The notes beneath the pieces were generated by a model. The model was not told the origin of the DNA, did not search any database, and saw only the letters and a list, made by a program, of their open reading frames with translations. Shown piece by piece: positions 52,082 to 60,231 of a stretch of DNA of 64,000 bases. Position 1 is the first letter of the stretch, and every line of letters begins with the position of its first letter. Where the stretch lies: assembly GCA_009993005.1 (NCBI GenBank), contig JAACUH010000065.1, forward strand, positions 1 through 64,000. Direction: 5' to 3'. This stretch comes from Rhodobacterales bacterium. GTDB taxonomy: Bacteria; Pseudomonadota; Alphaproteobacteria; Rhodobacterales; Rhodobacteraceae. The translations under genes were made by a program, and so were the position numbers.

Positions 52082-52599
52082 CCCTGACGCTCGACACCGC
52101 GCGCCTGATCCTGCGTCGGCCAGAGCCGGCGGATGCCGCGGCCTTTCTCGCCTATACCGGGTCGGAGCGGTATCGCCGCGAAAGGGGCGACCGCCCGCTG
52201 CCCGAGCAATGGAACTATTTCGCGGCACTGATGGGGCATTGGGAGATCCGCGGCTATGGGCGCTTTCTCGTCTGTCTGCGCGACGGTGGCACGATCATCG
52301 GACATGTCGGCCCGCTTTATCCCGAAGGCTGGCCCGAGCGCGAGATCGCCTGGCATCTGTGGTCGGACGCGGCCGAGGGCAAGGGCTATGCCCATGAGGC
52401 GGCGCGCGCGGCGCGCGACCATGCGTTCCAGACCCTGGGCTGGGACACGGCGGTGAGCTATATCGCGCCCGACAACGCCCGGTCGCGCGCGCTGGCCGCG
52501 CGGTTAGGCGCGCGCATCGACACCGATGCCGCGCAATTGCCCTATCCCGACAAGCCCTCTGTCGTCTATCGCCACCCGCGCCCCGAGGCCCGCCCATGA
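52078..52599 (+). CDS. GNAT family N-acetyltransferase, second copy
   Basis: This 173-residue paralogue of the preceding gene shares LDTARLILRRPEP, GHWEIRGYGRF, GWPEREIAWHLWSDAAEGKG and the ending YRHPRPEAR. It starts at ATGA inside the stop of copy one, and its own stop overlaps the chorismate mutase ATG. Divergence between the copies suggests different acceptors. Targets are unknown. Confidence 0.9.
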   Translation: MTLTLDTARLILRRPEPADAAAFLAYTGSERYRRERGDRPLPEQWNYFAALMGHWEIRGYGRFLVCLRDGGTIIGHVGPLYPEGWPEREIAWHLWSDAAEGKGYAHEAARAARDHAFQTLGWDTAVSYIAPDNARSRALAARLGARIDTDAAQLPYPDKPSVVYRHPRPEARP

Positions 52600-52895
52600 C
52601 AGACACCACCGCCACCGCTGCCGCCGCCCTGCTGCGCGAGCACCGCGAGAGCATCGACCGGCTCGACGCGATCCTCGTCTATACGCTGGGCGAGCGGTTC
52701 AAGCACACGCAGGCCGTCGGCCGCCTCAAGGCGCTGCACAACCTGCCGCCCTCCGATCCGGTCCGCGAAGAGGCCCAGATCGCCCGGCTCACCGATCTTG
52801 CGAAGGAGGCCGATCTCGACCCCGAATTCGCCAAGAAATTCCTGGCCTTCATCATCCGGGAAGTCATCAAGCACCACGAGAAACACCTCTCTTAA
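52596..52895 (+). CDS. Chorismate mutase (AroQ type)
   Basis: This 99-residue all-helical protein matches the AroQ fold: REHRESIDRLDAILVYTLGE with the conserved Arg and the pattern VGRLKALHNLPPSDPVREEA, then IREVIKHHEKH at the end. It converts chorismate to prephenate for Phe/Tyr synthesis. It overlaps the acetyltransferase stop (ATGA) and is followed after 30 bp by rpsP, so it may be co-transcribed with the ribosomal genes. Confidence 0.93.
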   Translation: MTDTTATAAAALLREHRESIDRLDAILVYTLGERFKHTQAVGRLKALHNLPPSDPVREEAQIARLTDLAKEADLDPEFAKKFLAFIIREVIKHHEKHLS

Positions 52896-52925
52896 CACCC
52901 CATTGCCAGAACAGGAGATACCATC

Positions 52926-53291
52926 ATGGCCATGAAAATCCGGCTCGCCCGCGGCGGTTCGAAAAAGCGTCCCCACTATGCCATCGTTGCGGCCGACAGC
53001 CGTATGCCGCGCGACGGGCGCTTTGTCGAAAAGCTGGGCACCTATGCCCCGATGCTGCCCAAGGACAGCGAGGACCGCATCCGCATGGACCTCGACCGGG
53101 TCAAGCACTGGCTGGGCCAGGGCGCGCAGCCGACCGACCGCGTCGCGCGGATGCTCGAAAACGCCGGCCTGATCGAGAAGAAGGTCCGCGCCAACCCGAC
53201 CAAGGGCGAGCCCGGCAAGGCCGCCAAGGACCGCGCCGCCAAGAAGGCCGCGCGTGACGCCGCCCCGGCCGAAGAGGCCGCCGCGGAATAA
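52926..53291 (+). CDS. rpsP: 30S ribosomal protein S16
   Basis: This 121-residue S16 begins [20 protein letters not shown] and has [13 protein letters not shown]. The last 40 residues form a Lys/Ala-rich tail (EEAAAE end) that is longer than in E. coli but common in alphaproteobacteria. AGGAG precedes the ATG. It is the first gene of rpsP-rimM-trmD-rplS-rpmE. Confidence 0.97.
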   Translation: MAMKIRLARGGSKKRPHYAIVAADSRMPRDGRFVEKLGTYAPMLPKDSEDRIRMDLDRVKHWLGQGAQPTDRVARMLENAGLIEKKVRANPTKGEPGKAAKDRAAKKAARDAAPAEEAAAE

Positions 53292-53347
53292 GCACTACCC
53301 GGGAGGGCGCCGTCACGCGCCCTCCCGATACCTCCGGGACCATCGCC

Positions 53348-53854
53348 ATGGCGTCAGAACGTGTCATCGTCGGCAGCCTTGCCGGGGCCTTTGGGGTCAA
53401 GGGAGAGGTGCGGCTGAAATCCTACTGCGCCGACCCCGCGGCGATCGCGACCTATACGCCGCTCTCGACCGAGGACGGGCGGCTGTTTCGCGTCGTCGTG
53501 CTCACCGGGCAGATCCCCAACGGCTTTGCCGCGCGGATCGAGGGGATCGACAGCAAGGAAGAGGCCGATGCGCTCAGGGGTGCCGCGCTTTATGCGCTGC
53601 GCGCGCGGCTGCCGCATCTGGCGGATGACGAATATTACCACGCCGACCTGATCGGTCTCGCGGTCAGCGACACCGGCGGCACGCCGCTTGGCAGGGTCAA
53701 GGCCGTGCTCAACCACGGCGCTACCGACCTCCTGGAAATCGCGCGGCCCGAAGGCGGCGAGACGGTGCTCTTGCCCTTTACGTTGGCCGCCGTGCCGACC
53801 GTGGACATCGCCAGCGGGCGCATCGTGGCCGACCCGCCTGACGGGCTGTTCTAG
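53348..53854 (+). CDS. rimM: 16S rRNA processing protein RimM
   Basis: This 168-residue 30S assembly factor has the N-terminal [20 protein letters not shown] block and the PRC-barrel with [16 protein letters not shown] and [20 protein letters not shown]. It helps maturation of the 30S head near S19. Length and order in the operon are standard. It ends three bases before the trmD start. Confidence 0.96.
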   Translation: MASERVIVGSLAGAFGVKGEVRLKSYCADPAAIATYTPLSTEDGRLFRVVVLTGQIPNGFAARIEGIDSKEEADALRGAALYALRARLPHLADDEYYHADLIGLAVSDTGGTPLGRVKAVLNHGATDLLEIARPEGGETVLLPFTLAAVPTVDIASGRIVADPPDGLF

Positions 53855-53857
53855 GCG

Positions 53858-54682
53858 ATGGCGGACGAGAAACCGCTGCGCGCCGCCGGGCGCAAGTCGA
53901 TCCGGCCCACGGCGCAACCGCGCGACCTGATGGCCGAGGAGGACCTAGCGGGCGTCTGGACTGCGCAGGTCATCACCCTGTTTCCGCAGGCCTTTCCCGG
54001 TGTTCTGGGCGAAAGCCTGACCGGCCGCGCCTTGCAGGAGGGACTGTGGCAGTTGCGCACGCTCGACCTGCGCAGCTTTGGCGAGGGGCGGCACCGCAAT
54101 GTCGATGACACGCCCGCGGGCGGCGGCGCGGGCATGGTGCTGCGCGCCGACATCCTCGCCGCCGCGGTCAGTCAGGCGCTGGCGCAGGCGCGCGGCCAGG
54201 TGCCGGTGATCTACCTCTCCCCGCGCGGCCAAAGGCTCGATCAGGCGATGGCGCAGCGGCTGGCGCAGGGCGACGGCGTCATCCTGCTCTGTGGCCGGTT
54301 CGAGGGCGTGGACGAGCGCGTGATCGAGCATTTCGGCATCCAGGAGGTGAGCCTGGGCGACTTTGTCCTGACCGGCGGCGAGATCGCGGCGCAGGCCTTG
54401 ATTGATGCCACGGTCCGGCTTATACCCCGCGTGCTCGGGAATCATGCATCCACCGAGGAAGAAAGCTTTTCCTCCGGCCTGCTCGAACATCCGCAGTATA
54501 CGAAACCTGCCGTCTGGGACGGGCGCGCGATACCCGAGGTTCTTCTCTCGGGCAATCACGCCAAGATTGCCGCCTGGCGCAGGGATATGGCCGAAAGGCT
54601 GACCAAGGAACGACGACCTGACCTCTGGCGGGCATACCGTGCGGCGCACGGCCTGGACCCGGATGAAGACCAAGAGCTCTAG
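53858..54682 (+). CDS. trmD: tRNA (guanine-N1)-methyltransferase
   Basis: This 274-residue SPOUT methyltransferase forms m1G37 in tRNAs. It has the deep-knot motifs YLSPRGQRLDQAMAQRLAQG, LLCGRFEGVDERVIEH and EVSLGDFVLTGGEIAAQALI. The core starts at about residue 36 (TAQVITLFPQAFPGVL); the preceding basic extension containing GRKSIRPTAQPRDLMAE is of a type seen in Rhodobacterales TrmD. The ATG at 53858 keeps the extension and lies three bases after rimM. Confidence 0.96.
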   Translation: MADEKPLRAAGRKSIRPTAQPRDLMAEEDLAGVWTAQVITLFPQAFPGVLGESLTGRALQEGLWQLRTLDLRSFGEGRHRNVDDTPAGGGAGMVLRADILAAAVSQALAQARGQVPVIYLSPRGQRLDQAMAQRLAQGDGVILLCGRFEGVDERVIEHFGIQEVSLGDFVLTGGEIAAQALIDATVRLIPRVLGNHASTEEESFSSGLLEHPQYTKPAVWDGRAIPEVLLSGNHAKIAAWRRDMAERLTKERRPDLWRAYRAAHGLDPDEDQEL

Positions 54683-54687
54683 GGTTG

Positions 54688-54696
54688 TGATATAAC
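54688..54696 (+). promoter_or_regulatory. Possible extended -10 promoter for rplS-rpmE
   Basis: TG-A-TATAAC is an extended -10 element (five of six to TATAAT) in the 58-bp trmD-rplS gap; there is no good -35 box, as is usual for extended -10 promoters. It would give rplS-rpmE an extra start besides operon read-through. Confidence 0.4.
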
Positions 54697-54740
54697 CTCT
54701 GCGGGACAAACCCGTGGGCAGATGAAAAGGAGCGGATCAG

Positions 54741-55124
54741 ATGGACCTGATCGCACAACTCGAGGCGGAACAGATCGCCGCGCTGGGAAAGACCATTCCC
54801 GATTTCAAGGCCGGCGACACCGTGCGCGTCGGCTTCAAGGTCACCGAAGGCACCCGCAGCCGCGTGCAGAACTATGAGGGCGTCTGCATCAGCCGCAAGC
54901 ATGGCGCGGGCATCGCGGCCTCCTTTACCGTGCGCAAGATTTCCTTTGGCGAAGGCGTGGAACGTGTGTTCCCGCTCTATTCGACCAACATCGACAGCAT
55001 CACCGTGGTCCGCCGCGGCAAGGTGCGTCGGGCCAAGCTCTACTACCTGCGCGACCGTCGCGGTAAATCCGCCCGCATCGCGGAAGTGGCCAATTACAAA
55101 CCCAAAGACGGCGCCAGCGCCTAA
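54741..55124 (+). CDS. rplS: 50S ribosomal protein L19
   Basis: This 127-residue L19 has the family pattern [40 protein letters not shown] and [13 protein letters not shown]. It lies at the 30S-50S interface. AAAAGGAG precedes the ATG. It is followed by rpmE. Confidence 0.97.
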   Translation: MDLIAQLEAEQIAALGKTIPDFKAGDTVRVGFKVTEGTRSRVQNYEGVCISRKHGAGIAASFTVRKISFGEGVERVFPLYSTNIDSITVVRRGKVRRAKLYYLRDRRGKSARIAEVANYKPKDGASA

Positions 55125-55136
55125 GGAGACGGACAG

Positions 55137-55358
55137 ATGAAAGCGGATATTCACCCCGACTACCACCTCATCGACGTCAAGATGACCGATGGCACCGTGG
55201 TTCAGATGAAATCGACCTGGGGCAAGGCGGGCGACCAGATGGCGCTCGAGATCGACCCCTCGGTGCACCCGGCCTGGACCGGCGGCGGCACGCGCCTGAT
55301 GGACACCGGCGGCCGCGTGTCCAAGTTCAAGAACAAATACGCGGGCCTGGGTTTCTGA
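55137..55358 (+). CDS. rpmE: 50S ribosomal protein L31
   Basis: This 73-residue L31 begins [20 protein letters not shown]. The CxxC zinc motifs of the C+ type are absent, so this is a zinc-independent (C-) or alphaproteobacterial form. It ends the operon and is followed by a strong terminator. Presence next to rplS is usual in this group. Confidence 0.95.
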   Translation: MKADIHPDYHLIDVKMTDGTVVQMKSTWGKAGDQMALEIDPSVHPAWTGGGTRLMDTGGRVSKFKNKYAGLGF

Positions 55359-55381
55359 ACCCCGACCGTCGCGACAAATGG

Positions 55382-55408
55382 AAACGCCGCCCCGAGGGGC
55401 GGCGTTTT
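55382..55408 (+). terminator. Rho-independent terminator of the rplS-rpmE operon
   Basis: AACGCCGCCCC and GGGGCGGCGTT form an 11-bp stem with a minimal loop, followed by TTTTGCGTTTT. It begins 24 bp after the rpmE stop. Confidence 0.92.
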
Positions 55409-55415
55409 GCGTTTT

Positions 55416-55493
55416 GGCCCGGTTTTCAGGCCCTGTGTTCGGGCCCTGTGTTCGGGCCCTGTGTTCGGGCCCGGTATTCAGGCCCGGTATTCA
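55416..55493. repeat. 13-bp tandem repeat (six units)
   Basis: Six consecutive 13-bp units: one GGCCCGGTTTTCA, three GGCCCTGTGTTCG and two GGCCCGGTATTCA. The last unit contains the TCA that is the stop codon of the minus-strand membrane-protein gene. It is a minisatellite that may vary in copy number between strains. Confidence 0.92.
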
Positions 55494-56042
55494 GGCCCGC
55501 GCGCGGCGGCCGAGAAAGCCCAGCGCGACCAGCACCACCGACACGGCGGCGATGATGTAGAGCGTCATGTCGGGGACGTAGAAGGTCGTGTAGATCTCCC
55601 AGCCGAGCAAGCGCAGGATTTCGCCCACTTCGGTATAGTTGCCCACGAGGTGCCCACCGAGCGTCCCGGTGATCCCCACCAGCACCACACCGATGCCAGA
55701 GAGCAACACCATCACCCAGCGCGCCATTCCGTTCCACATGTCAGCGCCATGCAGAACGCGGATCACCGCGAGCAGGGCGAAATAGGCCAGCGACCAGCTT
55801 GCCACCAGCATGTGGTTGCGGCCCATCGGGGTGGAGGACAGCGTCTGCCACGGCCAGACCTGGGTGCCGAGCAGATAGGCCAGCGCGCCGGCCAGCACGC
55901 CCAGCACCAGAAAGACCGGAAGCGCGCGGTCCATCGCCTGCCCCAGCGGCCCGCTGTCAAGCGCGCGGATGAAGATGCACAAGGACGCAATCATCCACAG
56001 GGCGATGGGAAAGTGGACCATGACAACGTGATAGGCGGCCAT
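55491..56042 (-). CDS. Membrane protein, DUF2231-like
   Basis: This 183-residue protein has four or five membrane spans and begins MAAYHVVMVHFPIALWMIAS. The N-terminal HFPIALW motif with its histidine is typical of the DUF2231-type membrane domain, possibly haem-binding. Its stop lies in the last unit of a 13-bp tandem repeat. It is two bases downstream of the ethylbenzene-dehydrogenase-like gene, so the pair is co-transcribed and may form a membrane haem complex; that is inference. Confidence 0.8.
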   Translation of the reverse strand: MAAYHVVMVHFPIALWMIASLCIFIRALDSGPLGQAMDRALPVFLVLGVLAGALAYLLGTQVWPWQTLSSTPMGRNHMLVASWSLAYFALLAVIRVLHGADMWNGMARWVMVLLSGIGVVLVGITGTLGGHLVGNYTEVGEILRLLGWEIYTTFYVPDMTLYIIAAVSVVLVALGFLGRRARA

Positions 56043-56044
56043 GT

Positions 56045-57421
56045 TCAGGCTCCTTTCTGATTGGAAATGGTGGCGTTCAGCGCCACGCCAAAGGCCGCGA
56101 TCAGCACCACGCCGGCCAGCAGCGTGAGCATCCATTGCCGCCGGATCTGCTGGCGGAACTCGACCTCGATGCCATAGTTGGCCAGTTGTTCGGGGCTGTG
56201 GCGCGCGGCGACGGGGATGCCCTGCGCAATGCTGCCGGCCCCGGCATGCATGTCGCTGTTGAGCATCGGCCAGGTCACCTGACCGGGGTAGAACAGCGTC
56301 ACGTCGGTCCAGGTGTCACCCCAGGTGGGCGTGCGGCCCACAAAGGGCGTGGCCACGATGTCGGCCTCATGCCCAAGGCCAAGGCTGAACGGCAGCGAGA
56401 CATAATGCCAGCGCGCGCCGGTCGCGTTGCGGTGGATGGCAAAGGCCACGTCATAGCTGCCATGATCGCGCAGGATCTTGTCGTCCTCCGGGTGTCCGGT
56501 ATCGAGCGCGCGGCTCAGGGTCACGTCCCAAAAGCCGTCGGCCCAGCGTCCCTGCCCGCCCACAACCGCGATGTCGGCGCGCGACTCCGTCGGCGTCCGC
56601 ACAAAGCGGCGCGGCAGCACGTCGCCCTCTTGCCAGACATGGGCGGGGTCGTAGGCCACCGCCTGCCCGGAGATCAGCGCATAGGTTTGATCCTGGGTGA
56701 TGGTGCCGGCCATCACGTCGTCCCACTTCAGCGCGGCATAGCCCGCCGTCGCCTCGTCGAACATGAACTTGGGCTGGTTCAGGTCACTGTCCCAGTTGGT
56801 GCCGTAGCTCGACCCGCCGGCGTCACCGTCACGCCCGGTGGCGATGTTCTGGTCGTCGGCCGCGCCCACCGGGTTCGACCGCCCGCCGCGCCAATGCCAC
56901 AGGTCCAGGAAATACCCCGCCGACCGCAGGTTGGCCTGCACGGAATCGGGCGCCATGTCGTCCCATTGACCCAGGGTGTTGCGCGTCATGGGAAGGTATT
57001 TCGTGACCTCCTCGGGCGCCTCATCCGTCAAGGTCGCGAGCCCCTGGCCGATGGTGATATAGCCGCCATAGCGTGAAAACTCGGGCACGCTGCCATCGTC
57101 GAGCATCATCGCCACGCGGTCTTCGTGCAGGCCGTCAGGCTGCGACCCCGGCACCGCGCCGCCCTTGTTGACCCAGGCGCCGTCGGTAAAGAGCATCATG
57201 TCGTGAAAGATGCCCGGCCGTTCCGCAGGCCAGCGGTAGCGAAAGAACATCGTGTCGGCGTTATAGGCGGCCTGCACCTGCAACGGGACGGTCAGCGTCT
57301 CGGGAATTGCGATATTGCGGGCGGGGTCATCGCTGACCACGCCACCTCCGTGGGTAATCCAGGACACGACGAGTGTCCCGGCAAACAGCGCGGTTGCGCC
57401 CAGCAGCTTGATGGTATTCAT
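56045..57421 (-). CDS. Ethylbenzene-dehydrogenase-related haem-binding protein
   Basis: This 458-residue protein has an N-terminal signal/anchor (about 1-24, MNTIKLLGATALFAGTLVVS), a large periplasmic domain resembling the haem-b-binding gamma subunit of ethylbenzene dehydrogenase (including YNADTMFFRYRWPAERPGIF, HEDRVAMMLDDG and FFYPG-like end block with PMLNSDMHAG), and a C-terminal membrane span (about 432-452). It probably carries electrons in a periplasmic respiratory chain. An FNR-like box lies 115 bp upstream, and a membrane protein follows two bases downstream. Confidence 0.82.
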   Translation of the reverse strand: MNTIKLLGATALFAGTLVVSWITHGGGVVSDDPARNIAIPETLTVPLQVQAAYNADTMFFRYRWPAERPGIFHDMMLFTDGAWVNKGGAVPGSQPDGLHEDRVAMMLDDGSVPEFSRYGGYITIGQGLATLTDEAPEEVTKYLPMTRNTLGQWDDMAPDSVQANLRSAGYFLDLWHWRGGRSNPVGAADDQNIATGRDGDAGGSSYGTNWDSDLNQPKFMFDEATAGYAALKWDDVMAGTITQDQTYALISGQAVAYDPAHVWQEGDVLPRRFVRTPTESRADIAVVGGQGRWADGFWDVTLSRALDTGHPEDDKILRDHGSYDVAFAIHRNATGARWHYVSLPFSLGLGHEADIVATPFVGRTPTWGDTWTDVTLFYPGQVTWPMLNSDMHAGAGSIAQGIPVAARHSPEQLANYGIEVEFRQQIRRQWMLTLLAGVVLIAAFGVALNATISNQKGA

Positions 57422-57535
57422 GGTTTCGCCTTTGTGTTGCATCGCAACGACCCCGTGCGCGAGACTGCGTATGTCTGGCGCACAAAGCGTTTGCCGACCA
57501 ATGCTGCATCCTACCGCAGCCGCAGCCGCAGCGGG

Positions 57536-57549
57536 CTGACATGGATCAA
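57536..57549 (-). promoter_or_regulatory. FNR/FnrL-like binding site
   Basis: CTGAC-ATGG-ATCAA on the plus strand differs at one position from the FnrL consensus TTGAC-N4-ATCAA. It lies 115 bp upstream of the haem-protein ATG, which would place a class II start near 57501. Low-oxygen control of the haem protein and its membrane partner is likely. Confidence 0.55.
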
Positions 57550-57606
57550 AGACGCAAAGACCGCAGCACCTGTGGCATTCCTGCGCGCGGCCACGCAGAC
57601 ATGCGA

Positions 57607-57632
57607 ACGCCGGCCCCTTGCGGGACCGGCGT
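57607..57632 (-). terminator. Hairpin terminator of the DEAD-box helicase gene
   Basis: On the minus strand an 11-bp stem with one G-U pair (ACGCCGGTCCC / GGGGCCGGCGT) and a GCAA loop is followed by a short TCG tail. It lies 25 bp after the helicase stop. Confidence 0.6.
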
Positions 57633-57656
57633 GAAACCTGCGCGCTGTGTCAGATG

Positions 57657-58979
57657 TCAGGCCGCGCTGCGCGACCGGGGCCGGCCGCCGCCCGCACCGC
57701 CGGTGCCGCCGCCCGCGCCGCCCTGCCGGCGCCGCTGGCCCTGCGGCTTGGCTGTCGCATTGGCGGGCGCACCGCCGCCCCCAAAGCGCCGGCGTTGGCC
57801 GCCCGCAGGGGCCCCCCCGCCACCGCCACGCTTGCGCGGGGCCTCTTCGCCTTCCCAGGGCGTGCCGCTCGCGACCGGGATCGTGGCCTTCATCGCCTTC
57901 TGGATGTCGCGCAGTTCGCCCATCTCGTCGGGCGCACAGAAGGCGATCGCGGCCCCCTCGGCCCCGGCGCGCGCGGTGCGGCCGATCCGGTGGACGTAGT
58001 TTTCGGGCACATTCGGCAGGTCGTAGTTATAGACATGGCGCACGCCGGGAATGTCGATGCCACGCGCGGCCACATCGGTCGCGACCAGCACGCGGGTGCG
58101 CCCTTCGCGGAAATCGCGGATCGCGCGCTCACGTTGGCCCTGGCTCTTGTTGCCATGGATCGAGGCGGCGGCAAAGCCTGCCTTTTCAAGCTGGGTGAAC
58201 AGCTTTTCGCAGCCATGCTTGGTCCGGCCAAAGACCAGCGCAAGCTCGTTGCGGTGCTTGTCGAGCAGCTCGATCAGCAGGTCTGTCTTGGCCTTCTGTG
58301 CCACGAAATGCACCGACTGCTCGATCTTGTCCACCGGCTTGCCCGGTGTATTGACCTCGACGCGCACCGGATCGGTGAGAAAGGCCTGCGCCAGTTCGGC
58401 CATCTGTTTGGGCATGGTGGCCGAAAACAGCATCGTCTGGCGGCTGGCGGGCAGCAGCGGCGCGATGCGGCGCAGAGCGTGGATAAAGCCCAGGTCGAGC
58501 ATCTGGTCCGCCTCGTCGAGCACGAGGAACTCGGTCTCGCCCAGCGTCACGGCGCGCCGGTCCAACAGGTCGATCAACCGGCCGGGGGTGGCGACGAGCA
58601 GGCTCACGCCGCGCTCCATCTTCTTGATCTGGCCGGTGATGCCGGCGCCGCCGACCACCAGCGCGACCTTGAGGTGCGAGCCCTTGGTGAACAGCTCGAG
58701 CTGATCGGCGATCTGCTTGGCCAGCTCGCGCGTCGGCGCGAGCACCAGCGCACGCGCCGAGCGCGGCGCCGGGCGTTCGCCGTTCTTGAGCAGCCGGTCC
58801 ACCATCGGCAGGCCAAAGGCCGCCGTCTTGCCGCTGCCGGTCTGCGCAAGACCCATCACGTCGCGCCCGTTCATGGCGTGCGGGATGGCCTGCGTCTGGA
58901 TCGGCGTCGGGTCGGTGATGCCTTGTTCGGCCAGCGCCGCAACGAGGCGGGGCGCAAGGCCCAGCATGTCGAAATCCAT
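57657..58979 (-). CDS. DEAD/DEAH-box RNA helicase (RhlE-like)
   Basis: This 440-residue helicase has the Q motif region (GITDPTPIQTQAIPHAMNG), Walker A AQTGSGKTAAF, motif Ia PTRELAKQIADQL, the DEAD motif VLDEADQMLDLGF, SAT, and motif VI YVHRIGRTARAG. The last 80 residues are Arg/Gly-rich (RGG-type) and probably bind RNA, as in RhlE. It remodels RNA, for example in ribosome assembly or mRNA decay. The start at 58979 (MDFDMLGLAP) was chosen because the 65 residues before it are not helicase-like. Confidence 0.95.
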   Translation of the reverse strand: MDFDMLGLAPRLVAALAEQGITDPTPIQTQAIPHAMNGRDVMGLAQTGSGKTAAFGLPMVDRLLKNGERPAPRSARALVLAPTRELAKQIADQLELFTKGSHLKVALVVGGAGITGQIKKMERGVSLLVATPGRLIDLLDRRAVTLGETEFLVLDEADQMLDLGFIHALRRIAPLLPASRQTMLFSATMPKQMAELAQAFLTDPVRVEVNTPGKPVDKIEQSVHFVAQKAKTDLLIELLDKHRNELALVFGRTKHGCEKLFTQLEKAGFAAASIHGNKSQGQRERAIRDFREGRTRVLVATDVAARGIDIPGVRHVYNYDLPNVPENYVHRIGRTARAGAEGAAIAFCAPDEMGELRDIQKAMKATIPVASGTPWEGEEAPRKRGGGGGAPAGGQRRRFGGGGAPANATAKPQGQRRRQGGAGGGTGGAGGGRPRSRSAA

Positions 58980-59354
58980 CCTGGATTGTCCTATCGGGTT
59001 CGGGGCCAGCCTGGCTGACCCACGGGAATGACACATGTCCCGGCCCGGAACGGACCGCGACGGCAAAAGGGTTGCGCCCTGTGCTCTGACCAGCGGACCG
59101 GATGTCCCATGGCCGTCACGGCGCGGCCCCTTGCGTGAAAGTGGGAACCAGTCTGATCCGCGGCCTTGCGCCATGATCCGCCACGCGGATCTGCGCCCTG
59201 CTCACGCGGCAGCGGCTGTCGGTCGAATGTCAGATGGCCTGCGCGTGATGCAAAGTCAATGCCCTTGACGCAATTGCGCCCCTTGCGGCGCGCGGCTGCT
59301 TCCCCTAGGCCCCGGCGTTACACTAGGATGCGGCGGAATATCGGGGGCGGGACT
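58980..59354. other. Divergent intergenic region, helicase / mipZ, 375 bp
   Basis: The region separates two divergent genes. TTGACG (59265-59270) and a TACACT -10-like box (about 59319-59324) face mipZ but are not correctly spaced to each other, so no promoter is firm. Short palindromes occur (GCAATTGC, GCGGATC...GATCCGC). I see no coding potential that resembles a protein and no recognisable RNA. A transcript leader for either gene is possible. Confidence 0.4.
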
Positions 59355-60164
59355 GTGGCGCATATCATCGTTGTCGGAAACGAAAAGGGCGGCGCGGGCA
59401 AATCGACCGTGGCGATGCATCTGGCCACCGCGCTGGCGCGCATGGGGCACAAGATCGGCACGCTCGACCTTGACCTGCGGCAGAAATCGCTGGGTCGCTA
59501 CCTCGAGAACCGGCACAAATACATGGCGCAAGCGGGGCTTGGCCTCCCGACCCCCGCCTATGCGGACCTGCCAGAGATCGACCAGGCGGCGCTGCAACCC
59601 GGTGAGAACATCCTCGACCACCGCCTGTCGGCCGCCGTGGCCGGGCTCGAGCCCGCCTGTGATTTCATCCTGATCGACTGCCCCGGTTCGCATACCCGCC
59701 TGTCCCAGGTCGCGCATTCGCTGGCCGACACGCTGGTGACGCCGCTCAACGACAGCTTTATCGACTTTGACCTGCTGGCGCATGTCGATACCGATGGCGA
59801 GACGATCCTCGGCCCCTCGGTCTATTCCGAAATGGTGTGGAATGCGCGGCAGTTGCGCGCGCAGGCGGGGCTCGAGCCGATCGACTGGGTTGTGGTGCGC
59901 AACCGGATGGGCGCGCAGAACATGGTCAACAAGCAGAAGATGGAAGCGGCGGTGGGCAAGCTCGCGCGCCGCATCGGGTTCCGCGTGGCGGCGGGGTTCA
60001 ACGAACGGGTGATCTTTCGCGAATTGTTCCCGCGCGGGCTGACCCTGCTCGACCTGCGCGACATCGGGGTGAGCAACCTCAACATCTCGAACGTGGCGGC
60101 CCGGCAGGAGCTGCGCGATCTGGTGCGCGCGCTGAACCTGCCGGGGGTGAGCGTGGAGTTCTGA
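59355..60164 (+). CDS. mipZ: Division plane positioning ATPase MipZ
   Basis: This 269-residue ParA/MinD-type ATPase sets the FtsZ ring position by a gradient from the ParB-bound pole. It has the deviant Walker motif KGGAGKST (residues 11-18) and LDLDLRQKSLGRYLENR, then FILIDCPGSHTRLSQ and DTLVTPLNDSFIDFDLL. I use the GTG at 59355, which gives the family start MAHIIVVGNEKGG; an ATG at 59328 would add nine residues. It is monocistronic here, unlinked to parAB. Confidence 0.94.
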   Translation: MAHIIVVGNEKGGAGKSTVAMHLATALARMGHKIGTLDLDLRQKSLGRYLENRHKYMAQAGLGLPTPAYADLPEIDQAALQPGENILDHRLSAAVAGLEPACDFILIDCPGSHTRLSQVAHSLADTLVTPLNDSFIDFDLLAHVDTDGETILGPSVYSEMVWNARQLRAQAGLEPIDWVVVRNRMGAQNMVNKQKMEAAVGKLARRIGFRVAAGFNERVIFRELFPRGLTLLDLRDIGVSNLNISNVAARQELRDLVRALNLPGVSVEF

Positions 60165-60231
60165 GCAAGGCCAACCCTGACCGCCCGCGGGGGCAGGCCG
60201 AGACGGGCCGAGACGGGCCGCCGCAGCGCGC

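Noticed and set aside
55416-55493. CRISPR-like array
   Set aside because: The 13-bp units are directly contiguous without spacers, so this is a minisatellite.
59355-60164. ParA partitioning protein of a plasmid or prophage
   Set aside because: The sequence matches chromosomal MipZ rather than plasmid ParA, and no parB or phage gene is adjacent.
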